In this document: one piece after another, positions 25,004 to 34,274 of the stretch
Layout: the number at the start of each line of letters is the position of its first letter
How positions within the stretch are numbered: position 1 is the stretch's first letter
Source: Streptomyces sp. HD
GTDB lineage: Bacteria > Actinomycetota > Actinomycetes > Streptomycetales > Streptomycetaceae
Reading direction: 5' to 3'
Assembly: GCF_028369295.1 (NCBI RefSeq)
Contig: NZ_JAQMYP010000004.1
Coordinates: 186,001 to 250,000, forward strand
Length of the DNA stretch: 64,000 nucleotides
Translations under genes and position numbers: made by a program
Notes under the pieces: model-generated
What the model saw: the letters and a program-made list of their open reading frames with translations, nothing else
Database searches by the model: none
What the model was told of the DNA's origin: nothing

Positions 25004-25942
25004 ATGAGCACCAATGTCCTGCGTACCGCCGACGGCTGGTGGGTCGTCCGCGGTGACCGGGCCGTCCCGGTCGACACCAAGGCCGTCACCACCGCCGAGC
25101 TGCTGACCGACCGTGAAGCCGTCCGTGAGGCCGCCGTCTCCGGCGAGCCGGGCACTCCGATCGCCGACCTGGTGGCGCTCTCGCCGGTCACCACGCCCTG
25201 CCGGGTGGTCGCCCAGATGGTCAACTACCGCAGCCACGCCCGCGATTCGGGCTTCACCGGCGACATCCCTCCCGCCTTCTTCCGCAAGGCGTCCGGCTCG
25301 GTCAGCGGCCCCGGCGACGCCGTCGTCCGCCCCTCCCACGTGAAGTTCCTCGACTACGAGATCGAACTCGGGCTCGTCATGGGCGCACCCCTGCCCGTCG
25401 GCACCGTCGTCGAGGAGCGGGACCTGCCCTCGTACGTCGCCGGACTGGTGATCACCAACGACGTCAGCGCCCGCGAGGTGCAGCTGACCAAGACACAGTT
25501 CTACGAGAGCAAGTCGTACCCCACCTTCACGCCGACCGGTCCGCACCTGACGCTGCTGGAGCCGGAGGACTTCGCCCATCTCCTGGACCTGCGGCTGAAG
25601 CTGAGCGTCAACGGCGAGCTGCGCCAGGACCGCACCCTCGCCGACATGATCGTCCGTCCGGCGCAGGCGCTCACCCTGCTGGCCCGCTTCCAGACCCTGG
25701 ACGCCGGCGACCTGCTGCTCACCGGCACCCCTGGTGGCACGGCCCTGAAGGCGCCGCCGAAGGCTGTCGAGAAGATCGGCGCGCTGCTGCCTCCCTCGGT
25801 GAAGTGGAAGGCCTTCTTCAAGAGCCAGGCCAAGAACCCGCACTACCTGCACACGGGTGACGTGATCACGGCGACGATCGCGACCCCGGACGGCCGGATC
25901 GACCTCGGCGAGCAGCGTACGCCCGTCGCAGACGCGAAGTAG
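25004..25942 (+). CDS. Fumarylacetoacetate hydrolase family protein
   Basis: This 312-residue protein has the FAH catalytic core: VNYRSHARDSG near residue 75, the metal-binding DYEIELGLVMG near 120, VITNDVSAREVQ, and GDLLLTGTPGGTA near 240. The family includes hydratases, isomerases, decarboxylases and acylpyruvate hydrolases that act on ring-cleavage products. Located straight after the dioxygenase, it likely processes the meta-cleavage product or a later keto acid. It is paralogous to the gene at 44312. Confidence 0.88.
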   Translation: MSTNVLRTADGWWVVRGDRAVPVDTKAVTTAELLTDREAVREAAVSGEPGTPIADLVALSPVTTPCRVVAQMVNYRSHARDSGFTGDIPPAFFRKASGSVSGPGDAVVRPSHVKFLDYEIELGLVMGAPLPVGTVVEERDLPSYVAGLVITNDVSAREVQLTKTQFYESKSYPTFTPTGPHLTLLEPEDFAHLLDLRLKLSVNGELRQDRTLADMIVRPAQALTLLARFQTLDAGDLLLTGTPGGTALKAPPKAVEKIGALLPPSVKWKAFFKSQAKNPHYLHTGDVITATIATPDGRIDLGEQRTPVADAK

Positions 25943-25961
25943 GACCTGAGGTGAGCCGCAC

Positions 25962-27542
25962 ATGACCGTCGATGAAGCCGCATCCGTCCCCGTCGTGATC
26001 ATCGGCGCCGGACCCGTGGGCGTGACCGCCGCCCTCCTCCTCGCCCGGCGTGGAGTCCGCAGTGTCGTCCTCGAACGCCACGCGGACCTCTATCCGCTCC
26101 CGCGCGCCGTCGCCATGGACGACGAGGTGCGCAGGATCCTGCAGGCCGCAGGCGCCGGCGAGGAGTTCACCGCAGTCGCCCGGCCGGCGAACGGGCTGCG
26201 GCTGCTGGACGCCCGGCACCGGGTGATGGCCGAGTTCCGGCGTACCAAGGACGGTCTGCACGGCTACCCGCAGACCAGCATGTTCGACCAGCCAGAACTG
26301 GAGCGGGTACTGCGCGACGCCCTGGCCCGGCGCCCGGAGTGCGAGCTGCGCGGTGGCGTGGAGGTCATCGGCGTGGGCCCGGACACCACGGGCCCCGTGC
26401 GAGTGACGTACCGCGACGACACCGGCGACCACGAGCTGTGGGCCGACGCGGTCCTCGGCTGCGACGGCGCCAACAGCCTCACCCGGGAGGCCATCGGCGG
26501 CGTCTGGGAGGACCTGCGTTTCGAGGAACGCTGGACCGTCATCGACGTCCGCACGACAGCCGACGTCCGCTGCTGGGAAGGCGTCGACCAGATCTGCGAC
26601 CCGGACCGGCCGGCCACCTTCATGCGCGTGAGCGAGAACCGCTACCGCTGGGAGTTCCGGCTCGGGGAAGGACAAGAGACGGTCCGTGAGCTGGTCGCTC
26701 CGTGGTTGCCGCCCTCGTACGACGGGGACTTCGAGGTGGTCCGCGAGACGCAGTACACCTTCCGGGCCCGCGTCGCCGACAGCTGGCGCAGCGGACGGGT
26801 CTTCCTGCTCGGCGACGCCGCCCACCTCACCCCGCCGTTCATCGGACAGGGCCTCTGCTCGGGACTGCGGGACGCCTACAACCTCACCTGGAAACTCGCC
26901 CGCGTCCTCCAACAGGGCGGCGATGAACGGCTGTTGGACACCTACGAGAGCGAACGCAAGCCGCACGCACGGCATGTGGTCCGCCTCGCGGTCGCCATGG
27001 GCTGGGCCATGACCGGCGGCCAGGACGGCGCCGCCGCGATCCGCCGCCGGGCGCTGGCCGCCGCCTGCCGCATACCCGGCCTGACCGAGCTGGCCGGCCG
27101 CGACCTCAGCCCGCCCCTCACCGCCGGACCGCTCGTTCGCCGCGGGGGCCGCCGACGCCTGGCGGGCACGCACTGTCCGCAACCGTGGGTGAGCGTCGAC
27201 GGACGGCGTACCCGTCTCGACGAGCTGCTCGGCGACTCCTTCACCGTGCTGACCGCCACCGAACCCGGCCCCTCCCTGACCGCGCTCGCGCACGGCCTCG
27301 GCGTGCACGCGATCCCGGTGGCCGACCTCGGCGACGACGGCACCCTCGCCGCCTGGCTGCGCGCCGGACGCGCGGACGCGGTCCTGCTGCGGCCCGACCG
27401 TGTCGTGATGGACGTCGTCCCCTCGGGCGGCCGCGACTTCACGTCGACCGCCGCCTGGGCCTCCCTGCTGCACACCACCCGAAGCCCTGTCCCTTCCGAA
27501 CGGATGGCCCCGAAAAGCCTGTTGAGGAGTACGACACGATGA
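25962..27542 (+). CDS. FAD-dependent aromatic hydroxylase (MhpA-like)
   Basis: This 526-residue class A flavoprotein monooxygenase has the GxGxxG dinucleotide motif (IIGAGPVGVTAALLLARRG) at residue 13. The DG motif (GCDGANSL) lies near 168 and the FAD-ribityl GD motif (LLGDAAHLTPPFIGQGL) near 285. A degenerate thioredoxin-like tail follows, as in MhpA. It should use NAD(P)H and oxygen to hydroxylate a phenol ortho to its hydroxyl, feeding the dioxygenase. GAGGTGAGCC precedes the ATG. Its stop overlaps the next start (ATGA). Confidence 0.9.
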   Translation: MTVDEAASVPVVIIGAGPVGVTAALLLARRGVRSVVLERHADLYPLPRAVAMDDEVRRILQAAGAGEEFTAVARPANGLRLLDARHRVMAEFRRTKDGLHGYPQTSMFDQPELERVLRDALARRPECELRGGVEVIGVGPDTTGPVRVTYRDDTGDHELWADAVLGCDGANSLTREAIGGVWEDLRFEERWTVIDVRTTADVRCWEGVDQICDPDRPATFMRVSENRYRWEFRLGEGQETVRELVAPWLPPSYDGDFEVVRETQYTFRARVADSWRSGRVFLLGDAAHLTPPFIGQGLCSGLRDAYNLTWKLARVLQQGGDERLLDTYESERKPHARHVVRLAVAMGWAMTGGQDGAAAIRRRALAAACRIPGLTELAGRDLSPPLTAGPLVRRGGRRRLAGTHCPQPWVSVDGRRTRLDELLGDSFTVLTATEPGPSLTALAHGLGVHAIPVADLGDDGTLAAWLRAGRADAVLLRPDRVVMDVVPSGGRDFTSTAAWASLLHTTRSPVPSERMAPKSLLRSTTR

Positions 27543-29506
27543 GCACGCCCTTCTTCACCCCCGATCCGGAGAAGGCGGCCGCCAGTCGCATCGCGGACTT
27601 CGCCCGCTACGTCGGGGTGGACGGCCTTGACTATGCCGCCCTGCATCGCTGGTCGGTCGCCCACCTGGAGAGCTTCTGGGGCGCGGTGTGGGAGTACTTC
27701 GGCATCGACGCCGACACCCCGTACGAGCAGGTGCTGGCCGAGGACAGCATGCCCGGCGCCCAGTGGTTTCCCGGCGCAACGCTCAACTACGCCCACCACG
27801 CGCTGCGTAACGTCCGCGACGACGACACGGCGATCCTCGCTCTCGACGAGACCGGCTCCGGGTACGAGGTGACCGGCGCACGGCTGCGTGCCCTGGTGGC
27901 CTCCGTCGCCGCCACCCTGCGCGACCTCGGCGTCGGCAAGGGCGACCGGGTCGTCGGCTATCTGCCCAACACCCCGCACGCCATCGTCTCGTTCCTCGCC
28001 GCTGCGAGCCTGGGCGCCGTGTGGTCGGTGTGCGGTCAGGACTACGCCCCCAAGGCCGCCGCCGACCGGTTCGCCCAGCTGGAACCCACCGTGCTGATCG
28101 CCGCCGACGGCTACCTCTTCAACGGCACCACCCACGACCGCCGCCACGCCGCCCTCGAACTCGCCCAGGCGCTGCCGACGTTGAAGGCGACCCTGCTGGT
28201 GGACCACGTCGGCCTGCCCTGGCCCTCGCAGGCCTACCCGTCGCTGGTCGTCCCCTGGGAGGACGCCTCGACCCGCACCGAGCGACTCGACTGCGCACCG
28301 GTCCCGTTCGACCATCCGCTGTGGGTCGTGTTCTCCTCCGGCACCACCGGCCTGCCCAAGGGCATCGTCCACGGCCACGGCGGCGTGCTCCTGGAGCACC
28401 TGAAAACCCTGGGCCTGCATTCGGACTTGGGCCCCGGCGACCGCCTCCTCTGGTACACCACCACCCACTGGATGATGTGGAACCTGGTCGCCTCCACCCT
28501 CCTGACCGGCGCCACGACCTGCACCTACGACGGCAGCCCGGCCCCCTTCGCCAAGCTCGACCGGCTATGGGAACTGGCCGCCCGCCACCGGGTCACCGTC
28601 TTCGGCACCAGCCCCCAATACCTGCTGGGCATGGCCAAGTTCGGCATCGACCCGTCCGCGCACGACCTGTCGTCGATCCGCGTCGTCGGCTGCACGGGCT
28701 CGGCCCTGCCCGCCTCCGCCTACCCCTGGGTCCGCGAGCACGTCGGCGACCACGTTCTGCTGGCCTCCATCAGCGGCGGCACCGACATCGTCTCCGGCTT
28801 CGCGGGCAGCGCCCCCAACACCCCGGTCTGGGCAGGCGAGTTGTCCGCGCCGCACCTGGGGGTGGCGCTGGCCGCGTACGACGCCGAGGGCTTCCCCGTC
28901 ATCGACCAGGTCGGCGAGCTGGTCGTCACCCGCCCCATGCCCTCGATGCCGCTGTACTTCTGGAACGACCCGGAGGGCACGCGCTACCGCGACGCCTACT
29001 TCTCGGCGTACCCCGGGGTGTGGCGGCACGGCGACTGGATCACGGTCACGGGGCACGGCTCGGTGATTATCCACGGCCGCTCCGACTCGACGCTCAACCG
29101 CAACGGTGTACGGCTCGGCAGCGCCGACATCCACGATGTCGTCGAACGCCTCCCCGAGATCACCGAGGCCCTCGTCATCGGCGCGGAGGAACCCGACGGC
29201 GGCTACTGGATGCCCCTGTTCGTGGTCCCGGCGGCCGGGGTGACCCTGGACGACACCCTGCGCGAGAAGATCCGCGACGCCGTCCGCACCGGCGCCTCAC
29301 CCCGCCACGTCCCCGACGAAGTCCTCGAAGTGCCGGGCATCCCGCACACACGCACCGGCAAGAAGCTGGAGGTCCCGATCAAGCGGCTGCTCCAGGGCGC
29401 CGCGGTGGAGCAGGTCGTCAATCCGGCCACTGTGGACAGTCCCGAACTCATCGACCACTACGTCCGGCTGGGCGCCGAGCGCCGCAAGGGCAGGTCCGCC
29501 TCATGA
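27539..29506 (+). CDS. Acetoacetate-CoA ligase-like adenylate-forming enzyme
   Basis: This 655-residue ANL enzyme has the AMP-binding motif FSSGTTGLPKGIVHGHGG near residue 270 and the signature GRSDSTLNRNGVRLGSADIH. The N-terminal region (HRWSVAHLESFWGAVWEYFG) is typical of acetoacetyl-CoA synthetase. It ligates acetoacetate or a similar short beta-keto acid to CoA. In this operon it suggests that ring degradation releases acetoacetate or a related acid, which then enters central metabolism. It overlaps both neighbours by four bases (ATGA), so it is tightly coupled. Confidence 0.88.
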   Translation: MSTPFFTPDPEKAAASRIADFARYVGVDGLDYAALHRWSVAHLESFWGAVWEYFGIDADTPYEQVLAEDSMPGAQWFPGATLNYAHHALRNVRDDDTAILALDETGSGYEVTGARLRALVASVAATLRDLGVGKGDRVVGYLPNTPHAIVSFLAAASLGAVWSVCGQDYAPKAAADRFAQLEPTVLIAADGYLFNGTTHDRRHAALELAQALPTLKATLLVDHVGLPWPSQAYPSLVVPWEDASTRTERLDCAPVPFDHPLWVVFSSGTTGLPKGIVHGHGGVLLEHLKTLGLHSDLGPGDRLLWYTTTHWMMWNLVASTLLTGATTCTYDGSPAPFAKLDRLWELAARHRVTVFGTSPQYLLGMAKFGIDPSAHDLSSIRVVGCTGSALPASAYPWVREHVGDHVLLASISGGTDIVSGFAGSAPNTPVWAGELSAPHLGVALAAYDAEGFPVIDQVGELVVTRPMPSMPLYFWNDPEGTRYRDAYFSAYPGVWRHGDWITVTGHGSVIIHGRSDSTLNRNGVRLGSADIHDVVERLPEITEALVIGAEEPDGGYWMPLFVVPAAGVTLDDTLREKIRDAVRTGASPRHVPDEVLEVPGIPHTRTGKKLEVPIKRLLQGAAVEQVVNPATVDSPELIDHYVRLGAERRKGRSAS

Positions 29507-29847
29507 CCACCGCGCTCGCTGTCGCCCTGTCTCTGATCTTCCTTCCGCTAGGGCTGGCGAAGCTGGCCTCGGCGCCGTTCATGCGCCAGGCGGCGGCCCA
29601 TCTCGGCTTGTCGGTACGGCTCTACCGCGTCGTCGGCGCCCTGGAGGTGGCCGGGGTCGCCGGACTGCTGACGGGGCTGACCTGGACGCCGCTGGGCGTG
29701 GCCGCCGCGACAGGCCTCGCCCTGCTCATGGCCGCCGCGGCGGTGGTCCACCTGCGCCACGGCGACCCGCCGCCCCGAGCCGTCCCGGCCGCCGTAATGG
29801 CCCTGATCTCCTTGACATACGTGGCAACGGCGATGACGTCCGGCTAA
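29503..29847 (+). CDS. DoxX family membrane protein
   Basis: This 114-residue protein has four hydrophobic segments typical of DoxX/DoxD-like proteins (start MTTALAVALSLIFLPLGLAK; end ALISLTYVATAMTSG). The function of these small quinone- or thiol-associated proteins is not established. It is the last gene of operon A, translationally coupled to the ligase and followed by a hairpin terminator. A truncated paralogue lies at 48038. Confidence 0.85.
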   Translation: MTTALAVALSLIFLPLGLAKLASAPFMRQAAAHLGLSVRLYRVVGALEVAGVAGLLTGLTWTPLGVAAATGLALLMAAAAVVHLRHGDPPPRAVPAAVMALISLTYVATAMTSG

Positions 29848-29869
29848 CGCGTTCTGGACGGCCGGGCAC

Positions 29870-29902
29870 GGGCGGCGGCCCCCTGTGAGGGGGCGGCCGC
29901 CC
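29870..29902 (+). terminator. Hairpin terminator of operon A
   Basis: 14-base arms at 29870-29883 and 29889-29902 pair with one mismatch around a TGTGA loop, 23 bases after the DoxX stop. Confidence 0.8.
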
Positions 29903-29949
29903 CTCCCCGGCTCCGCGTGGGCTGCCATCGCACATCGGCCTCCCCCTCC

Positions 29950-30300
29950 CCCCTCCGGTCGGCCCTGGACGCGCTGTGGTTGGTCATCGGCGTCGTGGTG
30001 CAGGCTGCCTCGGCCCACGACAACACCGCTGGCACCGCCCTGCTCGGCCAGGTCGTCGAGCGGTGCGGGATGCGGCTGCAGAAGGCCCTGGTGGATCAGG
30101 GCTTCTAGGACGAAGTCCTGATCCATGGCGTGTTGTCGGACATCGATGTCGAGGTCGTCCGTCGCAACCCCGATGACCAGCGCAAAGGCTTCGTCCCGCA
30201 ACCGAAAAGGCGGATTGTGGAGCAGGTCAACGGCGTTGTACCGCCGTCTGGCCCGTGAATACGACCACCGGCCCGGCACCTCTGCCTCACGGATCTAGTG
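29950..30300 (+). pseudogene. IS5-like transposase, C-terminal remnant
   Basis: Translated rightward with frame changes, this gives VQAASAHDNTAGTALLGQVV, RLQKALVDQGF, a stop at 30106, HGVLSDIDVEVVRRNPDDQR, GFVPQPKRRIVEQVNG, then REYDHRPGTSASRI. This is the end of an IS5-group DDE transposase, including the glutamate region before KRW-VVEQVNG. An in-frame stop and a frameshift, together with the missing N-terminal half, make it dead. Confidence 0.75.
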
Positions 30301-30652
30301 GGCCTCCATTGAGGCGTCCTGTGCGGCCCATTTACAGGGAGAACACGTTTGAACGAGGCTGCCGACGAAGCAGTGAACGACGTGGTCCGATGCGAGCGTC
30401 CGGGTGAACCAGCGCTCGCGCAGCTCGCTTTCAGCACGTCGACGACAAGGCCGGCGCGGTGGTGGTCGGCCATCGAGTAGCGACGCTCCATCGGGTAGCA
30501 GACCCCTGCTCATCTCAAACCGTGCTGGATTCGTGCTGGGAAAGACGAGAGCGCCCGTGCTGGGGCTTGCACTGTCCAGATTCCCGCGGCGGCAGGAAGC
30601 GCGTCGGCGAACGGCCTCCGCACCCCTTTCGCGACCGTGAGGTCGAAGTGGA
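30301..30652. other. Non-coding stretch between IS remnant and acyl-CoA ligase
   Basis: I find no convincing gene or hairpin here. It is probably leftover IS and flanking DNA. Confidence 0.4.
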
Positions 30653-32209
30653 TCAGCCGCCACCCGGCGTTTTCGGGTCCCCTGGCCTCATGCCTCCTCG
30701 GGCCGGCATTGAGCCGTACTGGCTGCGCAGCCGGGCTTTGAGGATCTTGCCGGTGGCGTTGCGGGGCAAGGTGTCGACGAGGACGACCGATTTGGGGAGC
30801 TTGTACTTGGCGAGTCGGCCGGACAGGGAGTTCATGATGTCGTCGGGCGACACCTCGGCGCCCGCGCGGGGCACGACCAGCGCTCTGCCGACCTCGCCCC
30901 ATCGTTCGTCGGGTACGCCGATCACCGCGCATTCGGCGACCGCGGGATGCTGGTAGAGGAGTTGCTCGACCTCTGCGGGGTAGACGTTCTCCCCACCGGA
31001 GATGTACATGTCCTTGATCCGGTCGACGATCGTGACGTACCCCTCCTCGTCGACGGTGGCCCCGTCTCCGGAGCGGAACCAACTTCCGTCCACGAAGGCG
31101 TCCTTGGTCGCTTCGGGCCACTGCCAGTACCCCTTCATCACGTTGGGGCCCTCGATGATCACCTCGCCGACCTCGCCCGGTGCGACATCGGTGAGGTCGG
31201 GGCGCACCACGCGTACGTCGGTGAAGAAGCAGGGCGTGCCGGCCGAGCCGGCCTTGCGGATGCTGTCACGCGCGCGCAGGCCCAGCGCGGCGGGGGCGGT
31301 CTCGGTCAGGCCGTACGCCTGGAGGAAGGTCAGGCCACGGTCCTGGTATGTGTGGATGAGGTCCTTGGGTACGGGTGCCGCCGCGCACTGCAGGATCCGG
31401 ATCGACGACAGGTCGGCCGTCGCCCACCGCGACGACCGGGCCATGGCCTGGTACATCGCGGGCACGCCGAACATCCTCGTCACCCGGTGCTCGGCGATGA
31501 TGTCGAGCACCCGTTCCGGGTCGAAGCCGCGCATCAGCACCGACGTCCCTCCCTTGAGGAAGCCCGGCAGGAAGACGGTGTTGAGGGCGGCGGTGTGGAA
31601 CATCGGTGCCACCACCAGAGCGACCTCGTCGGAGACGATGTCCACGTCCAGCAGCATGTTGAAGCAGTTCCAGGCGATGTTGGCGTGAGTCAGCATGACG
31701 CCCTTGGGACGGCCGCTGGTGCCGGAGGTGTACTGGATCATGCACACCTCGTCGAGGCCGACCGTCTCGTCCAGGGGGTCGTCGGGTGCGTCCGCCAGCA
31801 GCTCCTCGTACGCGCTCCCCACCTCGACGTAGTGCTTCACCTCCACGTCGTCCCTCAACGCGTCCACGACATCGGTGAGTTCGGCGCCGTACAGCAGTAC
31901 CGACGCCCCCGCGTCCCCCAGGATGAAGGCCAACTCAGGTGCCGCGAGGCGGGTGTTGAGCGGTACGAAGACGGCGCCCAGCGCGTTCGCGGCGAACAGG
32001 GTCTCCGCCAGGGCCGGATGGTTCGCGCCAAGGTAGGCCACCCGGTCGCCGTGGCCGACCCCCAGGGCACGCAGGGCGTGAGCGAGCCGCGTCACGCGGG
32101 CGGCCAGCTCTCCGTAGGACAGGGATCCGCCGTCGTGCACGACGGCGGTGGCCTCCGGTGCCATGCGGGCGCGCCGCGCGGGCCACGAGCCGAGCCCTTG
32201 ATCGCGCAT
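30653..32209 (-). CDS. Acyl-CoA ligase (AMP-forming, long-chain/aromatic acid type)
   Basis: This 518-residue ANL enzyme has the P-loop YTSGTSGRPKGVMLTHAN near residue 170. Motif YGLTETAP lies near 295, GDGATVDEEGYVTIVDRIKD near 395 and the catalytic lysine in PRNATGKILK near 495. It activates a carboxylic acid as CoA thioester. In module B it follows a two-component flavin monooxygenase, so a hydroxylated aromatic or its side-chain acid is a likely substrate. The ATG at 32209 is chosen because the flavin-reductase gene ends 27 bases upstream. Confidence 0.88.
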   Translation of the reverse strand: MRDQGLGSWPARRARMAPEATAVVHDGGSLSYGELAARVTRLAHALRALGVGHGDRVAYLGANHPALAETLFAANALGAVFVPLNTRLAAPELAFILGDAGASVLLYGAELTDVVDALRDDVEVKHYVEVGSAYEELLADAPDDPLDETVGLDEVCMIQYTSGTSGRPKGVMLTHANIAWNCFNMLLDVDIVSDEVALVVAPMFHTAALNTVFLPGFLKGGTSVLMRGFDPERVLDIIAEHRVTRMFGVPAMYQAMARSSRWATADLSSIRILQCAAAPVPKDLIHTYQDRGLTFLQAYGLTETAPAALGLRARDSIRKAGSAGTPCFFTDVRVVRPDLTDVAPGEVGEVIIEGPNVMKGYWQWPEATKDAFVDGSWFRSGDGATVDEEGYVTIVDRIKDMYISGGENVYPAEVEQLLYQHPAVAECAVIGVPDERWGEVGRALVVPRAGAEVSPDDIMNSLSGRLAKYKLPKSVVLVDTLPRNATGKILKARLRSQYGSMPARGGMRPGDPKTPGGG

Positions 32210-32235
32210 GGTGCGTCTCTCTTCTCTCAGAGCTC

Positions 32236-32808
32236 TCAGAGCCAGTCGGGCCAGGTGTAGTCGGCCGATTCGTCGTGGTCCCGGCGGGGCGGCAACGGGG
32301 CGAGCCGCCCCCGGGAGAAGACCAGCGGCGAGACGCCGGTCTTCTCCACCCCGAGTTCCCGTACGCGGCCGAGGACGAAGTAGTGGTCGCCGAGGGGCCA
32401 CACGTCGGCGATGTCGCAGTCGATCCAGGCGGCGACGCCCGCCAGGACGGGGCTGCCCGAGGGCGCGCCGCGCCACGGGTGGCGGTCGAAGACGTCGGGG
32501 GCCTTGGCGCTGACATCCCGGCAGAGGCCCTCCTGGCCGGCGGCCAGCACGTTCACGCAGAAGGCGCCGCCGGCCATGATCCTGGGCCAGGTGGTGGAGG
32601 AGCGGCCGGGGAAGAACGCGACGAGCGGGGGGTCGAGGGACACCGAGGTGAACGAGCCGATGACCATGCCGACCGGGGTGCCTTCGGGTTCCTTCGCGGT
32701 GACCACCGTGACACCCGTCGGGTAGTGGCCGAGCACGTGCCGGAACAAGCCGGGGTCGTCCGCCGGGCCACCGCCGGGCGCCGTCGTGGCGGGCGTCTGC
32801 CGGTTCAC
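32236..32808 (-). CDS. Flavin reductase (HpaC/NmoB type), partner of the module B monooxygenase
   Basis: This 190-residue flavin reductase-like protein has the pattern FRHVLGHYPTGVTVVTAKEP near residue 18. SFTSVSLDPPLVAFFP follows near 55, with GDHYFVLGRV near 145. It supplies reduced FAD or FMN to the oxygenase at 32805. The GTG start at 32808 overlaps the oxygenase stop (GTGA), which is firm evidence of coupling and decides the start. Confidence 0.88.
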   Translation of the reverse strand: MNRQTPATTAPGGGPADDPGLFRHVLGHYPTGVTVVTAKEPEGTPVGMVIGSFTSVSLDPPLVAFFPGRSSTTWPRIMAGGAFCVNVLAAGQEGLCRDVSAKAPDVFDRHPWRGAPSGSPVLAGVAAWIDCDIADVWPLGDHYFVLGRVRELGVEKTGVSPLVFSRGRLAPLPPRRDHDESADYTWPDWL

Positions 32809-34058
32809 GCCGGGGTCTCCAGCCCGAGCAGAACACGGGCGTACCCCGTGGCCCACGAGCCGTGCTGCGCGTTGATGTGGGTCTTGTACGTGGCGACGTC
32901 GCGCAGGTACCGCTGCATGCGCTGGCCGTTCGCCAGCGCGCTGGAGCCACTGGCCGAGACCAGCATCTCGACGGCCTGGCAGGCGAGTTGGCCGGACTGC
33001 CGGGCCGCGAGGGAGAGAGCCCGGTCGTCCAGTTCGGAGAAGGGCTCGCCCCCTGCCAGGCCCCGGGCCGCGTAGGCGGCGTAGTCGTCCGCGACCGACA
33101 GGATGATCCGCTGCGCGCTGTCGGCCAGGGCCGTGGCCAGACCGAGGTTGCGCTGGTGTTCCGGATCGTGGCTGCGCGGCTTGAAGGGCGGCAGCGGGCT
33201 GTTCTTGGTGGTGATGATCCGCTGGTACTCGTCGACCGCGGCCCAGGCGGTGCCCGCCACGACCGAACACAGCTGGATGTTGAAGAACGACATCAGCCGG
33301 CCCGCGTACATAGGGTTGCCGTGCAGTTCCACCCCCGGCCCGTCGGCGGCGTCGTGCGCCAGGAGGTGGGTCCTGGACACATACTCGTACGGTACGAGGA
33401 CGTCCTCGGCCACGACGCTGTTGGAGCCGCTGCCGCGGAAGCCCAGGATCTCGCCCCAGTTGTCGAGCATCCGCCAGCCGGAGGGCACGAGCACCATGCC
33501 CGGCGTGGGCGTGCCGCCCTCTTCGTCGATGATGAGCACGCCACCCAGGAAGTGCGTGGAGACGTTGACTCCGGAGGCGTAGTCCCAGCGGCCGTTGACC
33601 CGGTACCCGTCGGGGGTCCTCGTCGCGGTGGCGCTCGGGGCCACCGGCAGCGGGGCCCGGAAGTCACCGTCCGGCCCGAACACCTCGCGCTGGGTGCTCT
33701 CGGGGAAGCGGCCGGCCACCACCAGGCTGTGGGAGGCGGCCAGACACAGGTTCCAGCCGCTGGACGGGCAGCCGCGGGCCACCTCGGTGACCATCCGGGA
33801 GTAGGTCCGCAGGTCGAACTCGTAGCCGCCGAAGCGGCGTGGCTGGAGGGACCGGTAGAAACCCGCCTCCAGGAACGCCTTGTGCGTGTCCTCGGAGATA
33901 CCGGTTCGCTGTTCGGTCTCGTCCTGATGATCACGTAGCCAGGACCTCATGCCGGCGGCCCGGCGCACCAGTTCCTCTGGTGTCAGGTCCGGCTCCGGCT
34001 GCGGAATCTCGATGATTTTCTCGGCTGTCTCGGTTGTCTCGGACAATTCGCACCCCAT
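32805..34058 (-). CDS. Flavin-dependent monooxygenase, acyl-CoA-dehydrogenase fold (HsaA/HpaB-like oxygenase)
   Basis: This 417-residue protein has an acyl-CoA dehydrogenase-like fold with segments typical of group D flavin monooxygenases: RRFGGYEFDLRTYSRMVTEV, GCPSSGWNLCLAASHS, and NGRWDYASGV near residue 165. With the reductase at 32236 it should hydroxylate a phenolic ring. The ATG at 34058 is used; a TTG four codons later is possible. It is divergent from a LysR gene, and a conserved LysR-type element lies in the promoter. Confidence 0.87.
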   Translation of the reverse strand: MGCELSETTETAEKIIEIPQPEPDLTPEELVRRAAGMRSWLRDHQDETEQRTGISEDTHKAFLEAGFYRSLQPRRFGGYEFDLRTYSRMVTEVARGCPSSGWNLCLAASHSLVVAGRFPESTQREVFGPDGDFRAPLPVAPSATATRTPDGYRVNGRWDYASGVNVSTHFLGGVLIIDEEGGTPTPGMVLVPSGWRMLDNWGEILGFRGSGSNSVVAEDVLVPYEYVSRTHLLAHDAADGPGVELHGNPMYAGRLMSFFNIQLCSVVAGTAWAAVDEYQRIITTKNSPLPPFKPRSHDPEHQRNLGLATALADSAQRIILSVADDYAAYAARGLAGGEPFSELDDRALSLAARQSGQLACQAVEMLVSASGSSALANGQRMQRYLRDVATYKTHINAQHGSWATGYARVLLGLETPA

Positions 34059-34089
34059 CCGCTGCTGTTCTGGGTCGGCCTGAAGGGAG

Positions 34090-34155
34090 TGTTGGCGGCG
34101 CGGCGAAGGACCGTCCAATGCCGGTGACTGTGGGCTTGATGAGTGCCGTGCATCA
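34090..34155 (-). promoter_or_regulatory. LysR-type composite promoter element, module B
   Basis: Leftward reading gives the dyad TGATG-N9-CATCA (34155-34137), 11 bases, then ACCGGCATTGGAC (34125-34113) containing a -35-like TTGGAC. After 17 bases comes CCAACA (34095-34090). The ATG is at 34058. The same parts with the same spacings stand upstream of module C at 40059-40124. Confidence 0.7.
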
Positions 34156-34274
34156 CAGCAGGTCGGAGGGGGTGACGGGAATGCCGCACATTTCTGCCTG
34201 GTGACGTGCGGGGAAGCGCGCTGTAACCTGGCGCGGACCACAACGCCGTGGACCTCGCCTTTCTGGAGGGCTGA

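Noticed and set aside
23798..26002. Leftward 700-codon frame opposite module A
   Set aside because: It spans three coding genes with strong motifs on the other strand and has no domain of its own.
29950..30300. Active insertion sequence
   Set aside because: The transposase has a stop, a frameshift and no N-terminal half, and I see no terminal inverted repeats.
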